A DNA stretch of 64,000 nt from Roseomonas gilardii. GTDB taxonomy: Bacteria > Pseudomonadota > Alphaproteobacteria > Acetobacterales > Acetobacteraceae. This document shows positions 56,268 to 64,000 of this stretch, piece after piece; position 1 is the first letter of the stretch; each line of letters starts with the position of its first letter. Made by a program: the position numbers and the translations under genes. The notes beneath the pieces were generated by a model. It was not told the DNA's origin. It saw only the letters and a program-made list of their open reading frames with translations, and made no database searches. The stretch covers positions 124,001 through 188,000 of the forward strand of contig NZ_CP015585.1 of the NCBI RefSeq assembly GCF_001941945.1. The letters are read 5' to 3'.

Positions 56268-57407
56268 CTAGGCTGCAGGCTTTAGTACGACCTTGGTCCA
56301 ACCGGTGTCTCGCGCATCGAAGTGCTTGTAGGCGTCGGGCGCTTCGTCAAGCGAGAGACGGTGCGAGATGATCTTCGACGGCGCAGCCTTGCCGACATGG
56401 ATCAGGTTCATCAAGCGACGGTTGTAGTGCTTCACGTTGGCTTGACCGGTTCGGATCTGCTGGCCCTTGAACCAGAAGGCGCCGAAGTCGAACGCCATCT
56501 TGCCCTCCTTCGCCAGCGGATCGTTGGAATTCGGATCCTCCGGCACGAACACGCCGACAACACCGATCCCACCAGTCGCTTTGGTCGAGGCCACTAGGTT
56601 GTTCATAGTGACGTAGTTGGCTTCGTTGCCGTGCTTGTCACAGCACTGGTAGCCGACGCACTCGCAGCCGCGATCAGTGCCAAGACCGTTGGTGTGGTTG
56701 AGTATTTCTTCGACCGGATCACACCTGCGTTGGTCTATTGGAATCGCGCCCAGCTCGCTGGCAAGCTTCAAGCGATCGTCATGTGCGTCGACCACGAACA
56801 CTCGCGAGGCGCCCTTGATCAATGCGGAGTAGGCGGCCATCAGCCCGACCGGACCGGCCCCATAGACCGCGACAGTCTCGCCGGGAAGCACGCCGGCGAG
56901 TTCGGTCGCGTGGTAGCCGGTCGGCAGAATATCGGAGAGCATGACGTAGTCATCCTGCTTCTCCTCCGCGTCCTCGGGCAGAGACAGGCAGTTGAAGTCG
57001 GCATAGGGCACGCGCAGCAATTCGGCCTGCCCACCCTGGTACGGACCCATTTCGGCAAAGCCGTATGCCGCACCGGCGCTGCCAGGATTGCAGGTGAGGC
57101 AGAAGCCGGTCAGGCCCCGCTCGCAATTGTCGCAGAAGCCGCAGCCGATGTTGAAGGGCAGGCAGACCCAGTCACCCTTCTTGATGCGGTCTACAGCCGA
57201 GCCGGCCTCGACCACCTGTCCAAGGTTCTCGTGACCGAAAATGCGGCCGGTCTCGAAGCTGGTGCGGCCCTCGTACATGTGGAGATCAGAGCCGCAGATG
57301 TTGGTGGTGGTCATACGGACCACCACGTCGGTCGGCTTCTCGATCCTGGCATCCGGCAACCTACTGACGCTGACCTTACGCGGTCCTTCGTAGATGACTG
57401 CCTTCAT
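56268..57407 (-). CDS. fdhA: Glutathione-independent formaldehyde dehydrogenase
   Basis: 379 residues from ATG 57407. NICGSDLHMYEGRTSF (catalytic zinc Cys), GHENLGQVVEAG, the structural zinc cluster IGCGFCDNCERGLTGFCLTC, NAD-binding AVYGAGPVGLMAA, VGYQCCDKHG, and a C-terminal HFDARDTGWTKVVLKPA end. The family oxidises formaldehyde (and other aldehydes) with tightly bound NAD, without glutathione. Intact counterpart of the pseudogene at 41229. No neighbouring regulator is visible. Confidence 0.94.
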   Translation of the reverse strand: MKAVIYEGPRKVSVSRLPDARIEKPTDVVVRMTTTNICGSDLHMYEGRTSFETGRIFGHENLGQVVEAGSAVDRIKKGDWVCLPFNIGCGFCDNCERGLTGFCLTCNPGSAGAAYGFAEMGPYQGGQAELLRVPYADFNCLSLPEDAEEKQDDYVMLSDILPTGYHATELAGVLPGETVAVYGAGPVGLMAAYSALIKGASRVFVVDAHDDRLKLASELGAIPIDQRRCDPVEEILNHTNGLGTDRGCECVGYQCCDKHGNEANYVTMNNLVASTKATGGIGVVGVFVPEDPNSNDPLAKEGKMAFDFGAFWFKGQQIRTGQANVKHYNRRLMNLIHVGKAAPSKIISHRLSLDEAPDAYKHFDARDTGWTKVVLKPAA

Positions 57408-57566
57408 CACATGTGCTCCCTGGTTCTGCGCGCAGACGCTACAGCCAAATGGCTCAGGAGACACGGCCCACGTGAACACGATGCAGTGCGCCGGATCGAC
57501 GGGAAACTTAAATGCTCAACCAATCGACTCTCAGCCCTCTGATCCTCCACGACTTCTGTGGACGGG

Positions 57567-58441
57567 TTACGCTACGTTTGCTGCCTGCCGTTCTGCCTGG
57601 TCTGGCGTGCGGTAGTCCAGAGCCGAATGAAGGCGCTGTCGGTTGTAGAAGCCCTCGACGTAGGAGAACAGGTCGCGCTTGGCCTCATCCCTGGTGGCAC
57701 AGGCCCGGTGATGCACCAGCTCGGTTTTCAGCGTATGGAAGAAGCTCTCCATTGGCGCGTTGTCCAGCGGGTTGGCCCGCCGGCTCATCGACGGGATGAT
57801 GGCTGCTTTGGTCAGCGCCGCCTGGTAGTCACCGCAGGCATATTGGACGCCGCGGTCGGAATGTTGGATCAGGCCAGGCACTGGGACGCTGGCGCTGGAT
57901 GGCCATCAGCAGCGCCGAGGTCGCCAGCTCGGCCCTGAGATGGTCGCGCATGGACCAGCCCACGATCTTACGGGTTGTGCAGGTCCATGATGGCGGCCAT
58001 GTACAGCCAACCTTCAGCTGTCGGAATGTAGGTCAGGTCTGCCAGCCAGACTTGGTTCGGCCTGCTGGTGGTGGAGAACTTGCGTTCCAGCAGATTGGGA
58101 GCGACCGGGAAGGCTTGGCGGGTGTCGGTGGTTTGCACGCGGCGGCGCTGGGCGACAAGGCCGCGCACGCCATGCCGCCGCATCAGGCGCTCGATCCGTC
58201 CACGTCCAACCTGTCGCCCCTGCGCCCGCAAGGTGGCATACACACGGGGACTGCCGTAACGGCCACCGCTGTTGGCATGGGTCTGGCGGATGTCGGCCAG
58301 CAGGGCACAATCCTCGACGGCGCGCTTGCTATCCGGCCGCGACCGCCAAGCGTAGTAGCCGGCGGTCGAGATCCCCAGCACGCGGCACAACGGCTGGACC
58401 GCCCAGACATCGCGGCAGTCCTCGACCACACGAAACTTCAT
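57567..58441 (-). pseudogene. IS3-family transposase OrfB with two frameshifts (block B)
   Basis: Same two single-base insertions as block A (near 57977 and 57884): the N-terminal portion ends at 57968 and the C-terminal portion occupies 57567-57881. Sharing both defects shows duplication after the gene was already broken. Confidence 0.88.
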
Positions 58442-58782
58442 CTCAGTGGCCCCGCGAAGATCGAAATGGACTTTTTTAAAATGTCCCGCTCCATGCGGAG
58501 CCGGTCGCACTCGCGCCGCAGCCGCGCGATCTCGGCAGCCTGGTCGGCCGTCGGGACCGGCAAGGGCTTGAGGGAGGTGGCAGCTGCAGGCCGCGGCACC
58601 TCGGTCTTGCCACCGCCGGCGCTATACTGGCGCACCCACCGGCACAACGGCGTCGGGTGCAGGCCGACCTCGCCCGCCACCGCCGTCGGCGTGCGCCCGC
58701 TACCGACCACCATATCCACGACCTGGCGCTTGTAGTCCTCCGTATAGGAACGTGGCTTGGCCCTCGTCGCCTGCTGATCCAT
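58438..58782 (-). CDS. IS3-family transposase OrfA (block B)
   Basis: 114 residues identical to block A OrfA, starting at ATG 58782 (MDQQATRAKPRSYTEDYK). Confidence 0.91.
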   Translation of the reverse strand: MDQQATRAKPRSYTEDYKRQVVDMVVGSGRTPTAVAGEVGLHPTPLCRWVRQYSAGGGKTEVPRPAAATSLKPLPVPTADQAAEIARLRRECDRLRMERDILKKSISIFAGPLR

Positions 58783-58839
58783 TGAACACCTCCAGCTCAA
58801 AGCTTGCCTCTGGGTGTCCACGGAAACCAAGGAGGATCA

Positions 58840-58999
58840 GGTCGGCGTATTTGGCCACCAGCACATGGGCGAGCAGCCCCGCCGTGGCGCGGCCGCGGCG
58901 GATCGGCAGGCTGGGCGCCGGGGCCTGGGTGACTGCCTCGCAGCCGCGGCAAGAGAACTTCGGCCTGACATGCCGGAGCACGCGGAACCGGCCTGGTGT
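58840..58999 (-). pseudogene. IS66 tnpC remnant (block B)
   Basis: The same FRVLRHVRPKFSCRGCEAV fragment as in block A, between the IS3 and ISL3 elements. Confidence 0.72.
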
Positions 59000-60661
59000 G
59001 GATCGGCATGGAATAGGGGCTCTGACGCAATTTCGATGGCGGTCATCGGCCTGCTGCTATGACGCGGGCCTGGAGCAGGTCGAGATTCCCTCTGCCATAC
59101 ATCTGGCGTTTGACCACCTTCAGCTTGTTGATCTGCCCCTCGGCTTGGGCGTTGGACCAAGCGGAGGAAATTGCGGCTCGGACGGCGACATGATCCCGGG
59201 CGAGCCCGCGCGCGAACGGGGCCAGGAGGCTGGCTGCCGCCCTGTCGAGCCAGCCATCCAACGCGGCCTCATGTTTTCGGCGGATCAAGGCGTGAAAGGC
59301 TTCGACGATCTCCCGCGCCTGGACCAGGGTAGGCACCGCGGCTTCGATAGCAGCCACCGTCACAGTCTGCGTCTTGGACAGGCTGTCACGCGCCATGGTC
59401 ATCAGGCGTGCCACGGTGCGGGCCGACGGAACACGGCTCAGCCCCTCGACGTTGACCTGCTCTGACCGGCGGCGACGCGTCGCCCACTCTGCGACCACCC
59501 GCAGCGAGCCGTGGAAGCCGAGATCGCGAAGCTCGCGCCACAGCGCGGCGCCGTTGCGGACTCCAGCCGCCCAGCGCGCGTCCAGCCAGGGGAGGTGTGC
59601 GTCGAGCGAGCTTTCCCGCGTGCGGAACACATCCGCGCGCTGGCCGCGCAGGATGCGCCGCACCGTTCCGCGGCTATGACCGGTGCACCGGACGATCTCC
59701 TTGATCGCCTTGCCCGCCTTGTGCAGCGCCAAGACCGCGGCGTTGGCGTCCTCACGTCGGAGATAACCCTCGTACTGGAGCTTCTCCGCCGCGGTCAGCA
59801 GCCGGGGGTCGACCGTGGTGGCGCCGATAGCCGCGCGCACCTGGCGCATGCAGGCTCGGGTCGCGGCCAGAAAAGCCTGGCTGGCGTTCTCCATCAGGTG
59901 CCAACGATCGGCTACCTGCATCGCATCAGGTAGCGCCCGTGCCGCGGCCAGGGCGTAGGCGCCACCGCGGTCGCGGGTCACGATCTCGATCTGCGGCTGG
60001 CCGGACAACCAGGCCTGCGCCGTTGCGGGCTCGCGGTCGGGCAAGAGGGCGATAGTGCGTCGTCGCTCCAGGTCGCAGATCAGCGTGCCGTAACGGTGGT
60101 TGCGCTTCCACGCCCAATCATCGATCCCGACCGCCTGCGGTGGCGTGAACGCTGGGCTTCCACGGCGCCGGACGACCCGCAGCAAGGTGTCGTTGCTGAC
60201 CGGTAATCGCAGCCTCTGGGCGAAGCTCGCGGCCGGACGGCCGCCAAGCGCCAGGCCGAGGTGGTGGACGATCTCGTCCAGCCGGGCCGTGCGCCGAGCC
60301 CATGGCGTCGCAGCCACGAACCGTTCGGAGAAGATGCGGCGGGGGCACAGGGCACGGTCGCAGCGGAACCGCCGGACGAGGAGCTTCAATTCCACAGGAC
60401 GCCCGCTCAACGGGAGATCGGCCAAGTTCCGAGTGTAGCGGCTGTGCACTCGATGGCTGACGCCACCACAGCCGGGACAGATCCCTGCTACCGTTGATGG
60501 TCGCACCGTCATCACCACCGCTGTGCCGGTCTCGTCCACGCTCTCCAGGACGAATCCTGGCGGGATTAAAGCTGCTGGACTGAGGTTCCTCGCCATCCTG
60601 CTGATCCCTGACTGACCAGGGAACCCAGCACGTCAACTTCAGCAAAATTGAGTCAGAACCC
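59000..60661 (-). mobile_element. ISL3-family insertion sequence (block B)
   Basis: The right-end sequence GATCGGCATGGAATAGGGG lies at 58999-59017. At the other end GGGTTCTGAC (complement) is followed outward by a diverged version, ATCGGCACTGAATCA. This copy therefore shows what the native left end looks like. It inserted within an older ISL3 remnant. Confidence 0.8.
59043..60596 (-). CDS. ISL3-family transposase
   Basis: 517 residues, identical to 31214-32767, intact motifs. Confidence 0.95.
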   Translation of the reverse strand: MARNLSPAALIPPGFVLESVDETGTAVVMTVRPSTVAGICPGCGGVSHRVHSRYTRNLADLPLSGRPVELKLLVRRFRCDRALCPRRIFSERFVAATPWARRTARLDEIVHHLGLALGGRPAASFAQRLRLPVSNDTLLRVVRRRGSPAFTPPQAVGIDDWAWKRNHRYGTLICDLERRRTIALLPDREPATAQAWLSGQPQIEIVTRDRGGAYALAAARALPDAMQVADRWHLMENASQAFLAATRACMRQVRAAIGATTVDPRLLTAAEKLQYEGYLRREDANAAVLALHKAGKAIKEIVRCTGHSRGTVRRILRGQRADVFRTRESSLDAHLPWLDARWAAGVRNGAALWRELRDLGFHGSLRVVAEWATRRRRSEQVNVEGLSRVPSARTVARLMTMARDSLSKTQTVTVAAIEAAVPTLVQAREIVEAFHALIRRKHEAALDGWLDRAAASLLAPFARGLARDHVAVRAAISSAWSNAQAEGQINKLKVVKRQMYGRGNLDLLQARVIAAGR

Positions 60662-60665
60662 TGAT

Positions 60666-61058
60666 TCAGTGCCGATTGACAGTCGGGGCGGCGGAGAGTT
60701 CTGCATCCGCCAGGAGCAGGCGCGCGGCACGCCGGATCGAAGGTGGCTGCCAAATCTGGTTCTGGACCGATCCGGGCAGGGACGCCCCGGGCTCGCGGCA
60801 GCGCCGCTCCGTGGCCCAGGCCCTGACCGCCGAGGGGCGCCCCGGGAAGCCGGCATCAAGCAGCTCCCGCCATAGCCGTGCGGCGTTGTGACAGCCGTCC
60901 GTCCAGCGCCGCTCCAGGGTGGCGCAATGGGGATCGAGAGTCCGGACAGGCCGCCGCTCGCTCGGCACACGTGGCCACATCGTCAGGCCGTCAGAGCTCG
61001 CCAGGACCTCGCGAACCAGCAAGCCTGGTGGGATCAGGGGCAGTAGTTGCCTGAACAT
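60666..61058 (-). pseudogene. ISL3-family transposase remnant with internal deletion
   Basis: The frame begins MFRQLLPLIPPGLLVREVLAS, like the start of an ISL3 transposase. It then jumps directly to a middle portion (HCATLERRWTDGCHNAARLWRELLDAGFPGRPSAVRAWATERR) that corresponds to about residues 330-375 of the full copy. The zinc finger and most of the catalytic domain are deleted, and the 3' end is cut by block B. Confidence 0.72.
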
Positions 61059-61585
61059 GGGCCGTTCTCACCGCCAGTGACAGACCAGCGCCTCCTGCAC
61101 CTCCGAACATCCTCCTGCCACTCAGCAGCACGGGATTTGCGGGAGAACCAGTGTCCTCTCGGCGCCTACACTGAACGAGGTCTTCCAGCGTGGACCGCTT
61201 CGTTGGGAGGCTTACGCAGAACCGAGGCTCGCGGGGCCCGCAGCGGGCGGTGTGGCTTCGAAGCCCCTGGAGTGGCCATGCGAATGAACTACTCGAGCCA
61301 CTGTTCGTCGGGCTACGGAGGCGCCGCGGGAAAGCTGTGGCTTCCCCAGACTGGGCCTTGATCTCATGCTCCAGTCTCCCGAGCGCCGCCACGATGCGAG
61401 GCAAGTGGGTAGTGCGGATGTTGTCGGCGTCCTTGCCCAATGAATTTGTGTTGGCACCGAACCGGCCATTACATAGTAACCAGTCAGTATTTCTCATACG
61501 ATATTGCTTGGAGATAGAAATCAACCAGGATAAGACGCTATTTATGCTTTGAAGATACTGCCGAGCCTCCGATCACATGCCTACC

Positions 61586-61637
61586 CCCTCTGCCACCAAT
61601 GCTCGCCATAGCCCTCTGCCACCAATGCTCGCCATAG
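61586..61637 (+). repeat. Tandem direct repeat, 26 bp x 2
   Basis: CCCTCTGCCACCAATGCTCGCCATAG spans 61586-61611 and is repeated perfectly at 61612-61637. No coding function is apparent. Confidence 0.9.
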
Positions 61638-61706
61638 ATTGCGCCACTGCTGTCAGAGATCTGGTTAGGCTCGCTCCGAGTCGCTGCAACTCGTCCACAC
61701 CCCATC

Positions 61707-61804
61707 GTGTGCACTTTGGAAGCATCACTGTGCACTTTGGAAATTCGACTTGAGAGCGTAGCAGGTTGAATCAACCGGTTAGGAGAGTTTTCCCGTGCAC
61801 TTTA
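61707..61804 (+). repeat. Three GTGCACTTT repeats
   Basis: TGTGCACTTTGGAA-type units occur at 61708, 61729 and (GTGCACTTTA) 61795, the last cut by the IS5 element. Repeated short units like this occur near ends of IS21-type elements, but no istA/istB is present, so the origin is uncertain. Confidence 0.5.
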
Positions 61805-62664
61805 GAGGCTGTTATGGACCTGCCGCGAGTAGAGCGGCCTGTTTGAGCATGAGGCAGACGAAGGCGACGAGGTGGAGATCGGCAAGGGTGCTGGCGTAGC
61901 GCTCATAGTCCTTCACCAGTCGTCGAAAACGTGTTGCCCAGGCAAAGGATCGCTCGACCACCCAGCGCCGTGGCAGCAGCACGAAGCCACGCTTGGCCTC
62001 GGGTAGCTTCACCACCTCCAGCTCAATGCCGTTCGCCCTGGCCGCATCAGCCGCCCGCGCGCCGGTATAGCCCTGGTCGACATAGGCCAGTTCGACGCTC
62101 TGCCCGGTGGAGGCCTGCACCGCCTGGGCCAGCCGCCCAACCTCGCCACGATCGTCCGCATTGGCGGCGGTCACATGCAACGCCAGCAGATGGCCCAGCG
62201 TGTCGACCGCCAGATGCAACTTGGCACCCTGCTTCCGCTTGGCGCCGTCATACCCGGCCCGCGCGCCGCTCTCCGGCGTCGAGCGGAGCGTCCGGCTATC
62301 CAGGATGGCAGCGCTGGGCTGGGCTTTGCGGCCAGCAGCCAGGCGCAGGACAGTGCGCAGATCCTCGGCCAGAGCCTCGAAGCAACCAGCCGCCAGCCAG
62401 CGCTGCGCCTGCTGATAGACCGCAGCCCAGGGCGGCAGGTCGTTGGGCATCCAGCGCCAGGGCGCCCCGGTCTTGATCACATAGCGCAGGCCGTTGAACA
62501 CCTCGCGCAGCGCATGCTCGCGCTGTCCGGCGTCCTCCGGCAGCAGGGTCAGGTAGGGCGCAACCAGCGCCCATTCATCATCGGAAACGTCAGAGGGGTA
62601 CGGCTTGCGGGCACTCATGCCCCACAGCCTGATCGTTACCTACCCACAGGTCCATAACAGCCTC
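61805..62664 (-). mobile_element. IS5-family insertion sequence, copy 2 (inverted)
   Basis: 860 bp, same ends and TA flanks as 26200-27059, in opposite orientation. The pair bounds about 34.7 kb. Confidence 0.92.
61812..62618 (-). CDS. IS5-family transposase
   Basis: 268 residues, identical to the product of 26246-27052, intact. Confidence 0.95.
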   Translation of the reverse strand: MSARKPYPSDVSDDEWALVAPYLTLLPEDAGQREHALREVFNGLRYVIKTGAPWRWMPNDLPPWAAVYQQAQRWLAAGCFEALAEDLRTVLRLAAGRKAQPSAAILDSRTLRSTPESGARAGYDGAKRKQGAKLHLAVDTLGHLLALHVTAANADDRGEVGRLAQAVQASTGQSVELAYVDQGYTGARAADAARANGIELEVVKLPEAKRGFVLLPRRWVVERSFAWATRFRRLVKDYERYASTLADLHLVAFVCLMLKQAALLAAGP

Positions 62665-62719
62665 TAGGGTTCAAACCCAATCAGCCTATTAATCGATGTC
62701 GCCGTTCCAGATTCACCGC

Positions 62720-62842
62720 GTTGGTGGATCAAGGGAGGTGAGGATGGCATTGTTCTGGCTGTCGGATGAGGCGCGGGCGGCAATCGAGCCGCACCTGCCG
62801 AAGAACCAGCCCGGTGAAGCAGCGCCGACTGCGCCAGATTGA
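62720..62842 (+). pseudogene. IS5-family element remnant
   Basis: ATTCACCGCGTTGGTGGATC looks like an IS5 terminal repeat. An ATG at 62744 opens a short frame MALFWLSDEARAAIEPHLPKNQPG, the standard N-terminus of a different IS5-family transposase, which ends at a TGA near 62842 after a few unrelated residues. The rest is deleted. Confidence 0.7.
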
Positions 62843-62869
62843 ACAGGCGATGGCGGGCAGAGACCACGG

Positions 62870-63349
62870 TCATGGCGCCACACGGTCCCGGGCTTCGCGC
62901 TGGTCCTGATCGCGCACGAGCCAATGGACAACCCCGAGCGCAAGCGCCGCGCCCGCGAGTGCGGCTATCTTGGATGATTCCGTCTCGCCGAGGTCCAGGA
63001 TGATGAATTTGCGCGCGATGGCGAGGAGCGCGATCAGCACGATCGTGCGGACCTGGAGGATCCCGAAGCTGCGTTCGGTCGCAACAAGAAGGGAGCGCTT
63101 GAACTCGAGCGCGATCACCACGGTGAAGATCATGCCAAACATCACCTGGAAGGTGGCGTAATCGAGAGTGTCGAATGCCCCCAGAACCAAGCGGCTCACG
63201 ACTTCGCGCATCAGCGCCCCGACCGACGCCACGACGATCGCCGCAATGATGACGCTGAGGACGAAGATGACAACTTGCTCGAACTTCTCGTAGAGCGTCA
63301 TCGCCGACCATTGTTCACGGGTCAGCCCGGATCGTTGCAAGTCTTTCAT
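62870..63349 (-). CDS. PsiE-family membrane protein
   Basis: 159 residues from ATG 63349. Membrane segments: about 25-50 (VVIFVLSVIIAAIVVASVGALM), 62-85 (FQVMFGMIFTVVIALEF), 95-115 (TIVLIALLAIARKFIIL) and 125-145 (IAALAGAALALGVVHWLV). The conserved EFKRSLLV and IARKFIILD segments are typical of the phosphate-starvation-inducible PsiE family. Inner-membrane protein of unclear function. It lies downstream of Hsp20, same strand, 115-bp gap; both may be stress-induced. Confidence 0.85.
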   Translation of the reverse strand: MKDLQRSGLTREQWSAMTLYEKFEQVVIFVLSVIIAAIVVASVGALMREVVSRLVLGAFDTLDYATFQVMFGMIFTVVIALEFKRSLLVATERSFGILQVRTIVLIALLAIARKFIILDLGETESSKIAALAGAALALGVVHWLVRDQDQREARDRVAP

Positions 63350-63464
63350 GATTGCCCCTCGAAAGCCGCCCCGGAGAGATAAGCTCCCCGGGACTTCGCC
63401 AGACGGTGCGATATCGCACTGAGCGGAGGGGCCGCCGCAAACCGGCGACACCCAATGTGGCAAA

Positions 63465-63956
63465 TCAGCCGTTCTTGACCTCGATGCGCTTGACCTTGGC
63501 CTGCGCCTCGGGAGTCTGGGGCAGCTTGATCGTCAGAACCCCGTTCTTGAAGGATGCTTGCGCCTTTTCGCCATCCACACCGGGGGGGAGCGGAATTGTC
63601 CGGTAGATCGCGCCGTAGCTGCGCTCGGAGAGATAGTATCCCGTCTTCTTCTCCTGGCGCTCGATCCTCTTCTCTCCCTTCACGGTCAACATGTCATCGT
63701 TGACCGTTACCTCGATGTCCTTCATCTCCATGCCCGGCAGCTCGATCGACACTTCGATCGCGTCGTCGGTCTCGACCATGTCGGATTTGGCTTCGCCGCT
63801 GCCCCAGGGCCATTCGAAATGACCGACCCTATTCCAGAAATTCTCGAACACGTGGTTCATCTCGCGCTGAAGCGTCGCGATCGGGTTGTCTTCGCTGCTT
63901 TTGGCGTCTGGCGCGCCGTCCTTGCGCGCCCAGGGAATGAGGCCTTTAATCTGCAT
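63465..63956 (-). CDS. Hsp20 small heat-shock protein
   Basis: 163 residues, complete. N-terminus MQIKGLIPWARK and LQREMNHVFENFWNRVG, alpha-crystallin domain (MVETDDAIEVSIELPGMEMKDIEVTV...GEKRIERQEKKTGYYLSERSYGAIYRTIPLP), ASFKNGVLTIKLP signature, and a C-terminal IEV motif. AAGGAGA lies just upstream of the ATG. It is the intact relative of the truncated gene at 30998. Confidence 0.93.
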   Translation of the reverse strand: MQIKGLIPWARKDGAPDAKSSEDNPIATLQREMNHVFENFWNRVGHFEWPWGSGEAKSDMVETDDAIEVSIELPGMEMKDIEVTVNDDMLTVKGEKRIERQEKKTGYYLSERSYGAIYRTIPLPPGVDGEKAQASFKNGVLTIKLPQTPEAQAKVKRIEVKNG

Positions 63957-63976
63957 GACATGGTCTCCTTGGGTTT

Positions 63977-64000
63977 TCAGGCGCCCTTGACGGCGATCCT
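63977..64000 (-). CDS. 3' end of an upstream gene (partial)
   Basis: Reading leftward from the window edge, the last codons are RIAVKGA followed by TGA at 63977-63979. This resembles the C-terminus of another Hsp20 (KRI-V-KGA), which would make a tandem pair with 63465-63956, but only seven residues are visible. Confidence 0.35.
   Translation of the reverse strand, partial: RIAVKGA

Larger units (their letters stand above)
57540..58839 (-). mobile_element. IS3-family insertion sequence (block B)
   Basis: Inverted copy of 32971-34270 with the same terminal repeats. The left flank (57530-57539, TCAGCCCTC) differs from the corresponding flank of copy A, so the block ends exactly at the IS3 end. 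Confidence 0.9.
57540..60661 (-). repeat. 3122-bp composite IS block, copy B (inverted)
   Basis: Exact inverted counterpart of 31149-34270 as judged by identical predicted proteins and the same length. Positions correspond as 91810 minus the copy A coordinate. It includes IS3, the IS66 remnant and ISL3. Confidence 0.93.
61059..61804. other. Intergenic debris with short repeats
   Basis: No convincing gene in about 745 bp; the part from 61420 to 61570 is clearly lower in GC than its surroundings. It contains a tandem 26-bp repeat and three copies of GTGCACTTT. It is probably a mosaic of IS ends. Confidence 0.4.

Noticed and set aside
61586-61637. Possible CRISPR array
   Set aside because: Only two units joined directly without spacers; no cas genes in the window.

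Overview
The window is high-GC alphaproteobacterial DNA. The IS repertoire (IS6, IS66, IS3, ISL3, IS5, IS701, IS256, IS1380), a RepA replication gene with nearby iteron-like repeats, and a broken TraA-type relaxase all indicate a plasmid or other secondary replicon. An Acetobacteraceae or sphingomonad host is likely, but that is inference from gene style only. More than a third of the sequence is insertion sequences or their debris, and many cargo genes are truncated, frameshifted or split.

Layout. 1-10.2 kb: an inverted pair of IS6-family copies (414-1251 and 9407-10244) encloses a creatininase-family gene, transposase remnants, the 3' part of a TraA relaxase/helicase, an IS3 element abutting an inverted piece of itself, and two regulator/oxidoreductase pairs (NmrA-like with AraC; TetR with quinone oxidoreductase). 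Matching 8-bp sequences show that this segment was inverted by the IS. 10.2-17.2 kb: remains of a prokaryotic Argonaute operon. The Argonaute (linker-MID-PIWI, catalytic residues missing) has lost its N-terminal part at an IS3 element. Its overlapping downstream partner, a PD-(D/E)XK nuclease, is split by an IS66 element with a perfect 8-bp duplication. 17.6-28.5 kb: an IS256 element, two large hybrid histidine kinases facing each other, and between them the RepA gene with iteron-like repeats; then an IS5 and an IS701 element side by side. 28.7-31.1 kb: a small hypothetical gene, an M48 protease, an Hsp20 and a truncated second Hsp20.

31.1-60.7 kb: a 3122-bp block (ISL3, IS66 remnant, IS3) occurs twice in inverted orientation (31149-34270 and 57540-60661) and bounds about 23 kb of cargo. 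The cargo concerns aldehyde, electrophile and DNA-damage stress: MDR oxidoreductases, LysR and TetR regulators, DJ-1/PfpI proteins, antibiotic-biosynthesis-type monooxygenases, a short-chain dehydrogenase, a UvrA2-type protein, a glutathione-dependent formaldehyde dehydrogenase with an FrmR repressor and clear operator repeats, and two glutathione-independent formaldehyde dehydrogenases, one inactivated by an amber codon. A second DJ-1 gene in this cargo is split by two separate IS insertions.

60.7-64 kb: ISL3 debris, short repeats, a second inverted copy of the IS5 element, an IS5 remnant, a PsiE-family membrane protein, an intact Hsp20 and the end of a further gene. No rRNA, tRNA or CRISPR array was seen.
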